Below, one piece after another: positions 1 through 9,916 of a stretch of 64,000 nucleotides of DNA (positions within the stretch are counted from its first letter, which is position 1; the number at the start of each line of letters is the position of its first letter). Made by a program: the position numbers and the translations under genes. The notes below the pieces were generated by a model. It saw only the letters and a list, made by a program, of their open reading frames with translations, was not told where the DNA came from and did not search any database. Location of the stretch: the NCBI RefSeq assembly GCF_030269365.1, contig NZ_BSTF01000002.1, positions 124,001 through 188,000 on the forward strand. Reading direction: 5' to 3'. The DNA is from Lentzea sp. NBRC 102530. Lineage in GTDB: Bacteria; Actinomycetota; Actinomycetes; Mycobacteriales; Pseudonocardiaceae.

Positions 1-2630
<2,630 letters not shown>

Positions 2631-2746
2631 CGAATTCCGCAATCCGTAGCGCGTGACGGGAAATCAATCTTTCAATTTTCAGACACCCTGTGCTCAGCCT
2701 GGAGGTATGCGCACTTCCGGTGACGTCTCGAGAGGAACGATCTGCC

Positions 2747-3538
2747 ATGCTACCGGCAGCTGTGGACACCGCCCTGTGGATCCGCCGATTTCATCCGAAC
2801 CCGGACGCGAATGTCCGGTTGGTCTGCCTGCCGCACGCGGGAGGATCGGCGAGCTTCTACTACCCGGTGTCGGAATCATTGACGCCCGAGGTGGAGGTGC
2901 TGGCGGTTCAATACCCCGGCCGGCAGGACCGCAGGAACGAGCCGTGCGTCGAATCCGTCACAGAATTGGCAGATCTGATCGTCGAGGCGCTCGACCCGTG
3001 GTCGGACGAAAGGCCGATCGCGCTCTTCGGTCACAGCATGGGCGCCACCGTCGCTTTCGAGGTGGCGCGCGGGCTGGAGCGGCGGGGACGGCCCCCGGTC
3101 GCCCTGTTCGCCTCCGGCCGGCGCGCCCCGTCGCGCTACCGCGACGACCAGGTGCACCTCAAGGACGACCGGGCGATCGTCGAGGAGTTGCAGACGCTGA
3201 GCGGCACCGACTCCCGGCTGCTTGGCAACGAGGACCTGTTGCGCCTGGTCATTCCCGTGGTGAGGGCCGACTACAAGGCGGTGGAGACGTACCGCTGCGA
3301 GCCCGGCGCGAAGGTGTCGTGCCCGGTGAGCGTGCTGGTCGGTGACAGCGATCCCAAGGCGACCATCGAGGAAGCCAGGGCGTGGTCGGAACACACCGCC
3401 AGTGCGTTCGAACTCCAGGTCTACCCCGGCGGGCATTTCTACCTCAGCGCCCACCAGGACCGCGTCACCGATCTTCTCCTGGATCGGCTGGTGGACTCGG
3501 CGGCCGCATTTCTGGGGCAGCCTAGGGGTGTCCTTTAG
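2747..3538 (+). CDS. Type II thioesterase (editing TE)
   Basis: A 263-residue free-standing thioesterase of the kind that removes aberrant or stalled acyl groups from PKS carrier proteins. The alpha/beta-hydrolase core shows CLPHAGGSASFYYP near the N-terminus (oxyanion region), nucleophile elbow LFGHSMGATVAFE and the late catalytic His in GGHFYL. The ATG at 2747 is preferred because GAGAGGAA ends about 9 bases upstream. An in-frame GTG at 2690 has no ribosome site and would add an unrelated 19-residue leader. It sits 116 bp after the PKS, the usual place for such an editing enzyme, and its stop codon lies inside the first of two regulator boxes that serve the next operon. Confidence 0.93.
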   Translation: MLPAAVDTALWIRRFHPNPDANVRLVCLPHAGGSASFYYPVSESLTPEVEVLAVQYPGRQDRRNEPCVESVTELADLIVEALDPWSDERPIALFGHSMGATVAFEVARGLERRGRPPVALFASGRRAPSRYRDDQVHLKDDRAIVEELQTLSGTDSRLLGNEDLLRLVIPVVRADYKAVETYRCEPGAKVSCPVSVLVGDSDPKATIEEARAWSEHTASAFELQVYPGGHFYLSAHQDRVTDLLLDRLVDSAAAFLGQPRGVL

Positions 3539-3571
3539 GGGTTTCCCCATATTGGGTAGGGGTTCCCCTGT
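3535..3571 (+). promoter_or_regulatory. Paired PAS-LuxR (PimM-like) boxes
   Basis: Two near-palindromes TTAGGGGTTTCCCCAT (3535-3550) and GTAGGGGTTCCCCTGT (3556-3571) begin exactly 21 bp apart, two helical turns, so both face the same side of the DNA. By my count the first matches 13 of 16 positions of the published PimM consensus CTVGGGAWWTCCCBAG, known from antifungal macrolide clusters; the second matches less well. They lie just before the ligase operon. Binding by a PAS-LuxR activator is inferred; no such regulator is encoded in this window. Confidence 0.6.
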
Positions 3572-3591
3572 CGTATCGTGAAGAATACGAT
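3571..3591 (+). promoter_or_regulatory. Putative promoter -10 and short inverted repeat
   Basis: TCGTAT and ATACGA form a perfect 6-bp inverted repeat with an 8-bp spacer (3571-3590), and TACGAT at 3586-3591 fits an actinobacterial -10. There is no recognisable -35; the second regulator box lies where a -35 would be. That arrangement suits an activator-dependent promoter for the ligase-to-glycosyltransferase operon. The rest of the gap to 3711 shows only a ribosome site GGAAGGAGG just before the gene. Confidence 0.4.
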
Positions 3592-3711
3592 TGTTTTAGA
3601 AAAGGATCCAGCGGTGCGGATGTTCAGCTCGCGGGACCGCAGTGCTTCAGAACCACTTTTCGCTGCGCTTCTCCGCAGCCCGTCGAGCAAGAGGAAGGAG
3701 GAGTGACGCAG

Positions 3712-5172
3712 ATGACCGCGAAACTCTTCTCGACCGACTCGGTGCAGACCTATTCCGAGATCGAACAGAACGCTCTGCGCGTGGCCGACGTGCTGGGTGA
3801 GAACGGTATCGGCCACGGTTGCCGGGTGATGCTGAAGGCGGGCAACTCGGCCGGCTGGGTCATCACGCTGCTCGCGCTGATGCACACCGGGGCGTCCATC
3901 GTCATGGTGGACAGCCAGCAGCGCGCAGAGCAGACGCGGCGGATCGCCGACCAGGCCGGCGTGAAGATGTGCATCGTCGACGAGGACGCGCCGCTCACCC
4001 ACGACCAGAGCAAGATCTACGTCTACGAGCTGCTGGTGGCCGCCGCCAGCCGCATCCCGTTGCGCGACAAGCTCGACTTCACCGAGTGGGCCGAGCGCCC
4101 GGACGGGCTGCTCATGTGGTCGTCCGGTTCGACGGGCACCGCCAAGGGGATCGTGAAGTCCGGCGGCAAGTTCCTCGAGAACCTCCGCCGCAACGCGGCC
4201 CAGGTCGGGCACCGCGAGGGCGACGTGCTGATGCCGTTGCTGCCGTTCTCGCACCAGTACGGCCTGTCCATGGTGCTGATCGCGTGGCAGGAGCGCTGCT
4301 CCCTCGTGGTGGCGCCCTACCGCCGGATCGACCGCGCGCTGGTGATGGCCGGCCAGACCGGTGTCACCGTCGTGGACGCCACTCCCTCGACCTACCGCAG
4401 CATGCTCAACATCGTGGAGAAGCGCGCGGACGCCGGGCTGAAGCTCATCACGGTGCGCATGTTCTGCAGCGGTGCCGCGCCGCTCGACCCCAAGCTGAGC
4501 CAGGACTACGTGGAGAGGTTCGGCCTGCCGCTGCTCGACAGCTACGGCAGCACCGAGATGGGCAACGTCTCGTTCGCCACGCTCGAGAACCCCTTCGTCT
4601 GCGGCCAGGCCATGGAAGGCCTGGCGCTCAAGGTCGTCGACGACGACGGCAACGAGGTGCCCGCCGGCGAGATCGGCGAGGTGCTCGTCTACACCCCGGA
4701 CGTGATGGAGGGCTACCTCGCCGAGGACGGCACGCTCGTGCCGCACCGGGAGACGTGGTACCACACCGGCGACTTCGGCAGCCTGGACGAGCACGGCAAC
4801 CTGTCGGTGTACGGCAGGAAGTTCGCCGTGACGCGCATGGGGTACACGCTGTACCCGGAGATCATCGAGCGCCAGGTCGCCGAGAAGGGCTGTTCGGCCA
4901 AGGTCGTCTCTGTGCCCGACGACCGCCGCGGCTGCCAGCTGGTGTTCTTCGTGGAGGACTCGCTGAACCGCGCGCCGCGGTTCTGGCGCGAGCTGCTCTG
5001 CAAGGTGCTGCCGGCCTACGAGTGGCCCAACCGCGTGCAGGTGCTCGACCGGTTCCCGTTGAACGCCAACGGGAAGCCCGACCGCTTGCAGCTGGAGCAG
5101 ATGGCGCTGAACAGCGTCGAGGGCGTGGCCGCGGAGACCCTCGAGGAAGAGGCCGCACGCCTGACCGTCTGA
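3712..5172 (+). CDS. AMP-dependent acyl-CoA ligase (candidate 4-guanidinobutyryl-CoA synthetase)
   Basis: A 486-residue ANL-superfamily ligase that activates a carboxylic acid as an acyl-adenylate and transfers it to CoA. Visible core motifs are the P-loop SSGSTGTAKG (A3), DSYGSTEMGN (A5), WYHTGDFG (A7) and the C-terminal lysine motif NANGKPDR (A10). The ATG at 3712 is chosen because AAGGAGG lies about 10 bases upstream; a GTG at 3703 would be almost on the ribosome site. The gene is followed by a discrete acyltransferase and an amidinohydrolase. In aminopolyol macrolide clusters this trio loads an arginine-derived guanidinoacyl starter and later trims it, so the substrate is inferred as 4-guanidinobutyrate. 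The protein itself does not prove this, and other short acids remain possible. Confidence 0.88.
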   Translation: MTAKLFSTDSVQTYSEIEQNALRVADVLGENGIGHGCRVMLKAGNSAGWVITLLALMHTGASIVMVDSQQRAEQTRRIADQAGVKMCIVDEDAPLTHDQSKIYVYELLVAAASRIPLRDKLDFTEWAERPDGLLMWSSGSTGTAKGIVKSGGKFLENLRRNAAQVGHREGDVLMPLLPFSHQYGLSMVLIAWQERCSLVVAPYRRIDRALVMAGQTGVTVVDATPSTYRSMLNIVEKRADAGLKLITVRMFCSGAAPLDPKLSQDYVERFGLPLLDSYGSTEMGNVSFATLENPFVCGQAMEGLALKVVDDDGNEVPAGEIGEVLVYTPDVMEGYLAEDGTLVPHRETWYHTGDFGSLDEHGNLSVYGRKFAVTRMGYTLYPEIIERQVAEKGCSAKVVSVPDDRRGCQLVFFVEDSLNRAPRFWRELLCKVLPAYEWPNRVQVLDRFPLNANGKPDRLQLEQMALNSVEGVAAETLEEEAARLTV

Positions 5173-5249
5173 GCGTTCGACCGTCGATGTCAGTCAACAC
5201 AACCGCTTTGCCAGAGCCACTGGGCATCCAGGGGAGGGAGGGGAACACC

Positions 5250-6209
5250 GTGGAGGAGAACCAGAACACAACGACCGAGGCCGAACAGGGTCGCACCGCC
5301 ATCGTGTTTCCTGGGATGGGACCGTCCAGCTTCGCCGACGTCGGCAGGTACATGGTGCTCGACCGCTACGCCCGCCGGCGGCTGGCCGCCGCCGACGAGG
5401 CGTTGGGGTACTCGGTGCTGGAACGCTTCCGCGGCGCCGACGACGAGTACTCCGAGGCGACCCAGATCGCGTTCCTGATCAACTCGGTGGCTCTGGCCGA
5501 CCGGGCCGTCGACGTGATGGGGCTGTCCCCGGACGTGTGCGTCGGCCCGAGCTTCGGGCAGAAGGCGGCGACCGCGTTCGTCGGGTCGCTGCCGTTCGCC
5601 GACGTCGTGCGGATGACGGCGGAGCTCGCCCGGTGCGAGGAGGAGTTCTTCTCCACCCAGTACTCCGACGTCGTCACCCAGTCGTTCGTCCGCGCTCCGA
5701 AGGAACGGACGATGGAGATCCTCGCGGAGATGGAGGCACGGGGGGAGTGGCACGAGATCTCCGGATTCCTCGACTCGGACTTCTACTTCGTGTCCGTTCG
5801 TGAGTCCTTCCTGGACGATTTCAAGCAGCGCATCCGGGCGGCGGGCGGGTACTCCATGTACTCGATGCGGCCGCCGGTGCACGCCAGGGCCTTCGGCGAC
5901 CTGCGCCGCAAGGCGGAGGACGAGGTGTTCTCGCGTTACGAGGTCGCGGCGCCGCGGATGCCGGTGATCGCCGACCAGAACGGCGCGGTCGTCACGTCCG
6001 CCGACGACATGCGCACGATGCTGCTCGACACGTTCGACCAGCCGATCAACTGGCCGGACGTCGTGTCCGGGTTGCAGGCGGAAGGCGTGTCCGAGCTCTG
6101 GTTCACCGGGGCCGACAACCTCTTCCACCGACTCCACTGCACGACCAAGAACTTCCGTGTCACCGCTGTGACACCGAAGACGGCACTGAAACCCGCGAAA
6201 AAGAGCTGA
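5250..6209 (+). CDS. Discrete acyl-CoA:ACP acyltransferase for starter unit loading
   Basis: A 319-residue FabD-like acyltransferase. It opens with the AT signature IVFPGMG and carries the nucleophile in GPSFGQKAA, where the usual GHSxG has His replaced by Pro. The partner histidine is likely in PPVHARAFG, the equivalent of the family's HAFHS motif. The unusual elbow and divergent pocket argue against a malonyl substrate. The GTG at 5250 follows a strong GGGGAGGGAGGGG tract by about 7 bases and is preferred over an ATG at 5187, whose extra 21 codons would be translated from that ribosome site. Between a ligase and an amidinohydrolase it most probably moves the guanidinobutyryl group from CoA to the loading ACP. 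The substrate is inferred. Confidence 0.82.
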   Translation: MEENQNTTTEAEQGRTAIVFPGMGPSSFADVGRYMVLDRYARRRLAAADEALGYSVLERFRGADDEYSEATQIAFLINSVALADRAVDVMGLSPDVCVGPSFGQKAATAFVGSLPFADVVRMTAELARCEEEFFSTQYSDVVTQSFVRAPKERTMEILAEMEARGEWHEISGFLDSDFYFVSVRESFLDDFKQRIRAAGGYSMYSMRPPVHARAFGDLRRKAEDEVFSRYEVAAPRMPVIADQNGAVVTSADDMRTMLLDTFDQPINWPDVVSGLQAEGVSELWFTGADNLFHRLHCTTKNFRVTAVTPKTALKPAKKS

Positions 6210-6218
6210 GGCACTACC

Positions 6219-7322
6219 GTGATCGACGAGAGCTGGCCGCACCGGATCCAACCGTCCATCAACCCCCAGCGGACACCGGGACCGATCGACCTGCGCCGGA
6301 ACTTCGCCCAGCCCGCGTACTCGGGCATCGCGACCTTCATGGGCGTGCCGGTCTGCCTGACGCAGGAGGACCTGCGGGCCGGCGAGGTCGACGTCGCGAT
6401 CATGGGTGTTCCGCTCGACCAGTCCGTCGGTCACCGCGGCGCCGCCTTCGGCCCGCGCGCCATCCGCTCCGAGGAGCGGTACCTGTTCAACAACTACGAG
6501 GACCTGGTGCACGCCTCGACCAGGGTGCACCCGTTCCAGCAGCTGCGGGTGGTGGACTACGGCGACGCCGCCGTGGATCCCTTCAGCCACCCCAACTCCA
6601 TGGAGCCCATCAAGGAGATGGTCACGGAGATCGCCTCGGTGGGCGCGACGCCGATCCTGCTCGGCGGCGACCACACGCTGCTGTGGCCGAGCGTCGCCGC
6701 GCTCAACGAGGTCCACGGCCCCGGTTCCGTCGCTGTCGTGCACTTCGACGCGCACCCCGACTGCCACGCCGAGGTCTACGGCAACACGGTCAGCCACACG
6801 ACGCCGATCTACCGGCTCATCGAGGACGAGAAGATCCCCGGCACGAACATCGTGCAGTGCGGCCTGCGCGCCCACTCCGCGCCCGACGACAAGCAGTTCA
6901 ACTGGATGCGGCGGCAGGGCATGAAGTCCCACTTCATGGCCGAGATCGAGCGGGTCGGGATGAACGCGGTGATCGACAAGCTCATCGCCGACGTCTCGCA
7001 CGTGCCCAACGTGTACCTGTCGCTCGACATCGATGTCCTCGACCCGAGCCACGCGCCCGGCACCGGCACCCCGGAGCCCGCCGGACTGAGCACCCGCGAG
7101 CTCTTCCCCGCGCTGCGCAGGCTGGCGCACGAGACCAACGTGATCGGCATGGACGTCGTCGAGGTGGCGCCCAACATCGACCCCGGTTACTCCACGGCGT
7201 TGAACGCCCGGCGAGCGGTGTTCGAGGTCATCACCGGGCTCGCCATGCGCAAGATGCAGATCAGCAGCACCAACTACGTGAACCCGATCGTGTCCGGGCA
7301 GGTCAAGTTCCCGATGAAGTGA
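6219..7322 (+). CDS. Agmatinase/ureohydrolase family amidinohydrolase
   Basis: A 367-residue binuclear manganese ureohydrolase that cleaves urea from a guanidino group. All metal-binding motifs are present: LLGGDHTLL, VVHFDAHPDCH and SLDIDVLDPSHAPGTGTPEP. The N-terminus (about 60 residues) is longer than in E. coli SpeB. The GTG start is 9 bases after the acyltransferase stop with only a partial ribosome site, so translation may be coupled. In guanidinobutyrate-primed polyketide clusters an enzyme of this kind removes the amidino group from the finished chain to expose a primary amine, so guanidine acts as a biosynthetic protecting group. That role is inferred here from the ligase and acyltransferase neighbours; simple agmatine catabolism is the alternative. 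Confidence 0.92.
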   Translation: MIDESWPHRIQPSINPQRTPGPIDLRRNFAQPAYSGIATFMGVPVCLTQEDLRAGEVDVAIMGVPLDQSVGHRGAAFGPRAIRSEERYLFNNYEDLVHASTRVHPFQQLRVVDYGDAAVDPFSHPNSMEPIKEMVTEIASVGATPILLGGDHTLLWPSVAALNEVHGPGSVAVVHFDAHPDCHAEVYGNTVSHTTPIYRLIEDEKIPGTNIVQCGLRAHSAPDDKQFNWMRRQGMKSHFMAEIERVGMNAVIDKLIADVSHVPNVYLSLDIDVLDPSHAPGTGTPEPAGLSTRELFPALRRLAHETNVIGMDVVEVAPNIDPGYSTALNARRAVFEVITGLAMRKMQISSTNYVNPIVSGQVKFPMK

Positions 7323-7360
7323 ACGATCCCGTTCCGTTCTCGAGAGAGGCTGGGTTCGCA

Positions 7361-8590
7361 ATGCGAGTCCTCACCAGCATCACAGGATCTCAGGGCCACG
7401 CGCGGGACATGCTCCCGCTGGTGCGCGCCATCGCCGAAGCGGGCCACGAGGTCCTGGTCGTGCTACCGCCCTCGCTGGCACCGGTCTACGCGGGCGAGGC
7501 GGTGCGCGTCGAGGCGGTGCTGCCCGAGATGTCCGACTCGATCATGGCGGTGATCGCGGCCGGTGCCCAGACGAGGGCCCGCGAGGCCGCGGAGTCCGGG
7601 TTGCCCGAGCGGCCGCCACCCGCGATGACGGTGTTCGACGAGATGCTGGTGATGGCCGGCGGACCGCACATCACCCCGACGTACCAGCTGATCATGGCGC
7701 TGGCCAAGGACTTCCGGCCGGACATCGTGGTCAGGGACTCGGCGGAGGTCGCCATCACCCTGGTCGCGGAGGAGCTCGGGTTGCCGCACGTCGCGGGCCC
7801 GTCCGGGACCACGCCGCTGATCGACATCGAACGCCTCGTCGGCCCGCTCAACGAGCGCAGGGAGGAACTGGGACTCACGCCCAGGTCCGATCCCGGTGCG
7901 CTGTACCGGTACGGGCGGTTCGACTCGGTGCCGGAGCGGTACGCGTTCTCGGCCTTCGACCTGCCTCCCGCGATCCGCTACCGGCAACCGGCCATCGTCG
8001 CCCGTGACGAGGTCCTGTCCCGGGAGATCGCCGACCTGCCCACCGACAAACCACTCGTCGTCGCCGCCATGGGGACCGTGCTGAAGGCGTTGTGGCAGTT
8101 CGCCCAGTACGGTCCACCGTCCGACGTCGACCCGTTCAAGGTGCTGCTGCAGTCCCTGGCGGCCGGACTGTCCGAACTGGACTGCTACGCGGTGCTCGCC
8201 ACCGGCGGGCTGCCCACGGACGGCGTCGAGTTCGGTGCCAACGTGCTCGTGGTGAACCAGATGGCGCAGCCGCTGCTGTTGCAGTGCGCGGACCTGTTCA
8301 TCACCCACGGCGGCTACAACAGCATCCGCGAGGCGATGATCGCCGGCACGCCGATGGCGGTGCTGCCGCAGTTCGGGGACCAGCCCTTCAACGCCGACCA
8401 GCTGGAGAAGCTGGGGCTGGGCAAGGTGATCCCCGCGACCACCGCGGCCGCCGTGCACGACACCTGCCAGGCCGTGCTCTCCTCGTCGGCGATCGAGCAG
8501 GAGATTCGGCGCGCTCGTCAGGAGATGCTCGCCCTGCCGCCGGTCGAGTCCGTCCTGCCGTACCTGGAGTCGCTCGTGCCGAACTCCTGA
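7361..8590 (+). CDS. GT1 (MGT-type) natural-product glycosyltransferase
   Basis: A 409-residue GT-B fold glycosyltransferase of the macrolide class. The N-terminal acceptor half begins MRVLTSITGSQGHARDMLPL, with the His typical of the catalytic base. The C-terminal donor half has VVNQMAQPLLLQCADLFITH followed by GGYNSIREAM and FGDQPFNADQL, the nucleotide-sugar binding signature. The ATG is preceded by GAGAGAGG about 11 bases upstream. It is the last gene of the ligase operon before a hairpin terminator, so it probably decorates the polyketide made by the upstream PKS. No sugar biosynthesis genes are seen here, which suggests a primary-metabolism sugar such as mannose or glucose. The donor is not predictable. 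Confidence 0.92.
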   Translation: MRVLTSITGSQGHARDMLPLVRAIAEAGHEVLVVLPPSLAPVYAGEAVRVEAVLPEMSDSIMAVIAAGAQTRAREAAESGLPERPPPAMTVFDEMLVMAGGPHITPTYQLIMALAKDFRPDIVVRDSAEVAITLVAEELGLPHVAGPSGTTPLIDIERLVGPLNERREELGLTPRSDPGALYRYGRFDSVPERYAFSAFDLPPAIRYRQPAIVARDEVLSREIADLPTDKPLVVAAMGTVLKALWQFAQYGPPSDVDPFKVLLQSLAAGLSELDCYAVLATGGLPTDGVEFGANVLVVNQMAQPLLLQCADLFITHGGYNSIREAMIAGTPMAVLPQFGDQPFNADQLEKLGLGKVIPATTAAAVHDTCQAVLSSSAIEQEIRRARQEMLALPPVESVLPYLESLVPNS

Positions 8591-8608
8591 CCGTGAGCGT
8601 TGCCGACA

Positions 8609-8635
8609 GGCCCACCTGCTTCGCGCGGGTGGGCC
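8609..8635 (+). terminator. Hairpin terminator after glycosyltransferase gene
   Basis: GGCCCACCTGC pairs with GCGGGTGGGCC across a 5-base loop (8609-8619 with 8625-8635, one G-T pair). It lies 19 bases after the glycosyltransferase stop and has no U-tract, as is common in actinomycetes. It separates the polyketide operon from the phosphotransferase gene. Confidence 0.65.
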
Positions 8636-8716
8636 CGTCGACGTCGTAAACGGGTTGCTCCGACCGGCTCGCCCGTGTTGCCTGGGAGGGCACCGGAGAC
8701 CTGGGGGAGCTGATCG

Positions 8717-9589
8717 ATGCTGGACGGCGAGATCGCCATCGACGTGTCGCTGGCGGCCGAGTTGGTTCGCACCCAGTTCCCGTGCTGGCAGGGGTTGCCG
8801 CTGCGCGAGGTGCGGCACGGCGGCACCAGCCACGCGCTGTTCCGGCTCGGTGACGAGCTGGCGGTGCGGCTGCCCCGGCGGGAGTGGGCCTGGAACGAGG
8901 CGGCCAAGGAAGCGGCGATCGTCCCGCTGGTCGCGCCGCACGTGCCGGTCGCGGTACCGGAACCCGTCGCGCTCGGCCTGCCGGACGACCGCTACCCGTA
9001 CCAGTGGTCGGTGGTGCGCTGGATCGAAGGTGACCTGGCGCCGATCGAGGACGTCAGCGAGAACACGCCGTTCGCGCTCGCCGAGGTGGTCCGGTCGCTG
9101 CACGCGATGGACGCGACCGACCGGACGTGGACCCCGAACCGGGGCCGGCCCGTCACACCCGACGACGACGAAGCGGTCCGCGTCAACATCGCGGCCCTGG
9201 GCGGCAGCCCGGCGCTGACGGCCGTCTGGGAGGACGCGCTCGCCGCCCCGAGCTGGGACGAGCCCGGCCGCTGGCTCCACTCCGACCTGCACGTCGGCAA
9301 CCTGCTGTTCCGCGAGGGCGAGCTGACCGGCGTGATCGACTGGGGCAGCGCGGGCGTCGGTGACCCGGCGGCCAACCTCATGACCGCGTGGCTCTACCTG
9401 GACGAACGCGGGCGCGCGCGGTTCCGGCGCGAGCTGGGCGAGTTCGACGACGCCACCTGGGCTCGGGCGGGAGGCTGGGCGTTGCACCTCGCCGTGATCG
9501 CACTGCCGTACTACCGCGACACCAACAGGTTCCTCGCGGACATCGCGACCCGCACGCTCGACCAGCTCTGCCCCGGCTGGGACGGCTGA
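8717..9589 (+). CDS. Aminoglycoside phosphotransferase (APH) family kinase
   Basis: A 290-residue small-molecule O-kinase. The Brenner motif WLHSDLHVGNLLF supplies the catalytic Asp and Asn, and GVIDWGSAGVGDPAAN is the metal-binding IDW motif. The N-lobe has GGTSHALFRL and the AVRLPR lysine strand. GGGGGAG lies about 7 bases before the ATG. It stands alone behind a terminator at the edge of the polyketide cluster. The best guess is self-resistance or reversible masking by phosphorylating the product, or an intermediate with an amine or sugar hydroxyl. The APH family also includes kinases unrelated to resistance, and nothing in the sequence identifies the acceptor. Confidence 0.88.
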   Translation: MLDGEIAIDVSLAAELVRTQFPCWQGLPLREVRHGGTSHALFRLGDELAVRLPRREWAWNEAAKEAAIVPLVAPHVPVAVPEPVALGLPDDRYPYQWSVVRWIEGDLAPIEDVSENTPFALAEVVRSLHAMDATDRTWTPNRGRPVTPDDDEAVRVNIAALGGSPALTAVWEDALAAPSWDEPGRWLHSDLHVGNLLFREGELTGVIDWGSAGVGDPAANLMTAWLYLDERGRARFRRELGEFDDATWARAGGWALHLAVIALPYYRDTNRFLADIATRTLDQLCPGWDG

Positions 9590-9916
9590 CGCGGCTCCGT
9601 CCGTTGTGGACGGGCTGGAGCGTTGCGGCGCACCGGCTTCGTCAAAAACCGATCTTGGTGAACGGCTGGTGTCTGTCCCTCTGGACGGGATGAAAACCCT
9701 CACCCGGCATAGCACGTCGCGCTAGCCGCGAACCGGAGTAAGGCGCCCCGCCATCTGGTGCCATTCGTCAGGTTACGTATATGAGAAAGTTTCACTACCC
9801 CCTCGACGCCGCCTCGGGTTTGTGCGTACGGTGAGCGCGTTGTCACCGTACCGGCCAGTAGGAACCCTAGCTGAATTCCTTTCTCCCCACCCCTGCCGGG
9901 TGAGGAAGTGAGCGCA
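9590..9916. promoter_or_regulatory. Promoter region of the Pfa-like operon with 9-bp inverted repeat
   Basis: This non-coding stretch is AT-richer than its surroundings around 9770-9800, where TACGTATATGAG could supply a -10. At 9826-9834 and 9843-9851 lie perfect inverted arms GTACGGTGA and TCACCGTAC with an 8-bp spacer, a 26-bp operator-like site about 65 bp before the start codon. A ribosome site GAGGAAG ends at 9908. No gene is seen in the first 180 bases. Arm length and spacing suit a dimeric repressor of TetR type, but the regulator is unknown. Confidence 0.55.

Noticed and set aside
2690..2746. Longer N-terminus for the type II thioesterase from GTG 2690
   Set aside because: No ribosome site, no family similarity, and a good GAGAGGAA before ATG 2747.
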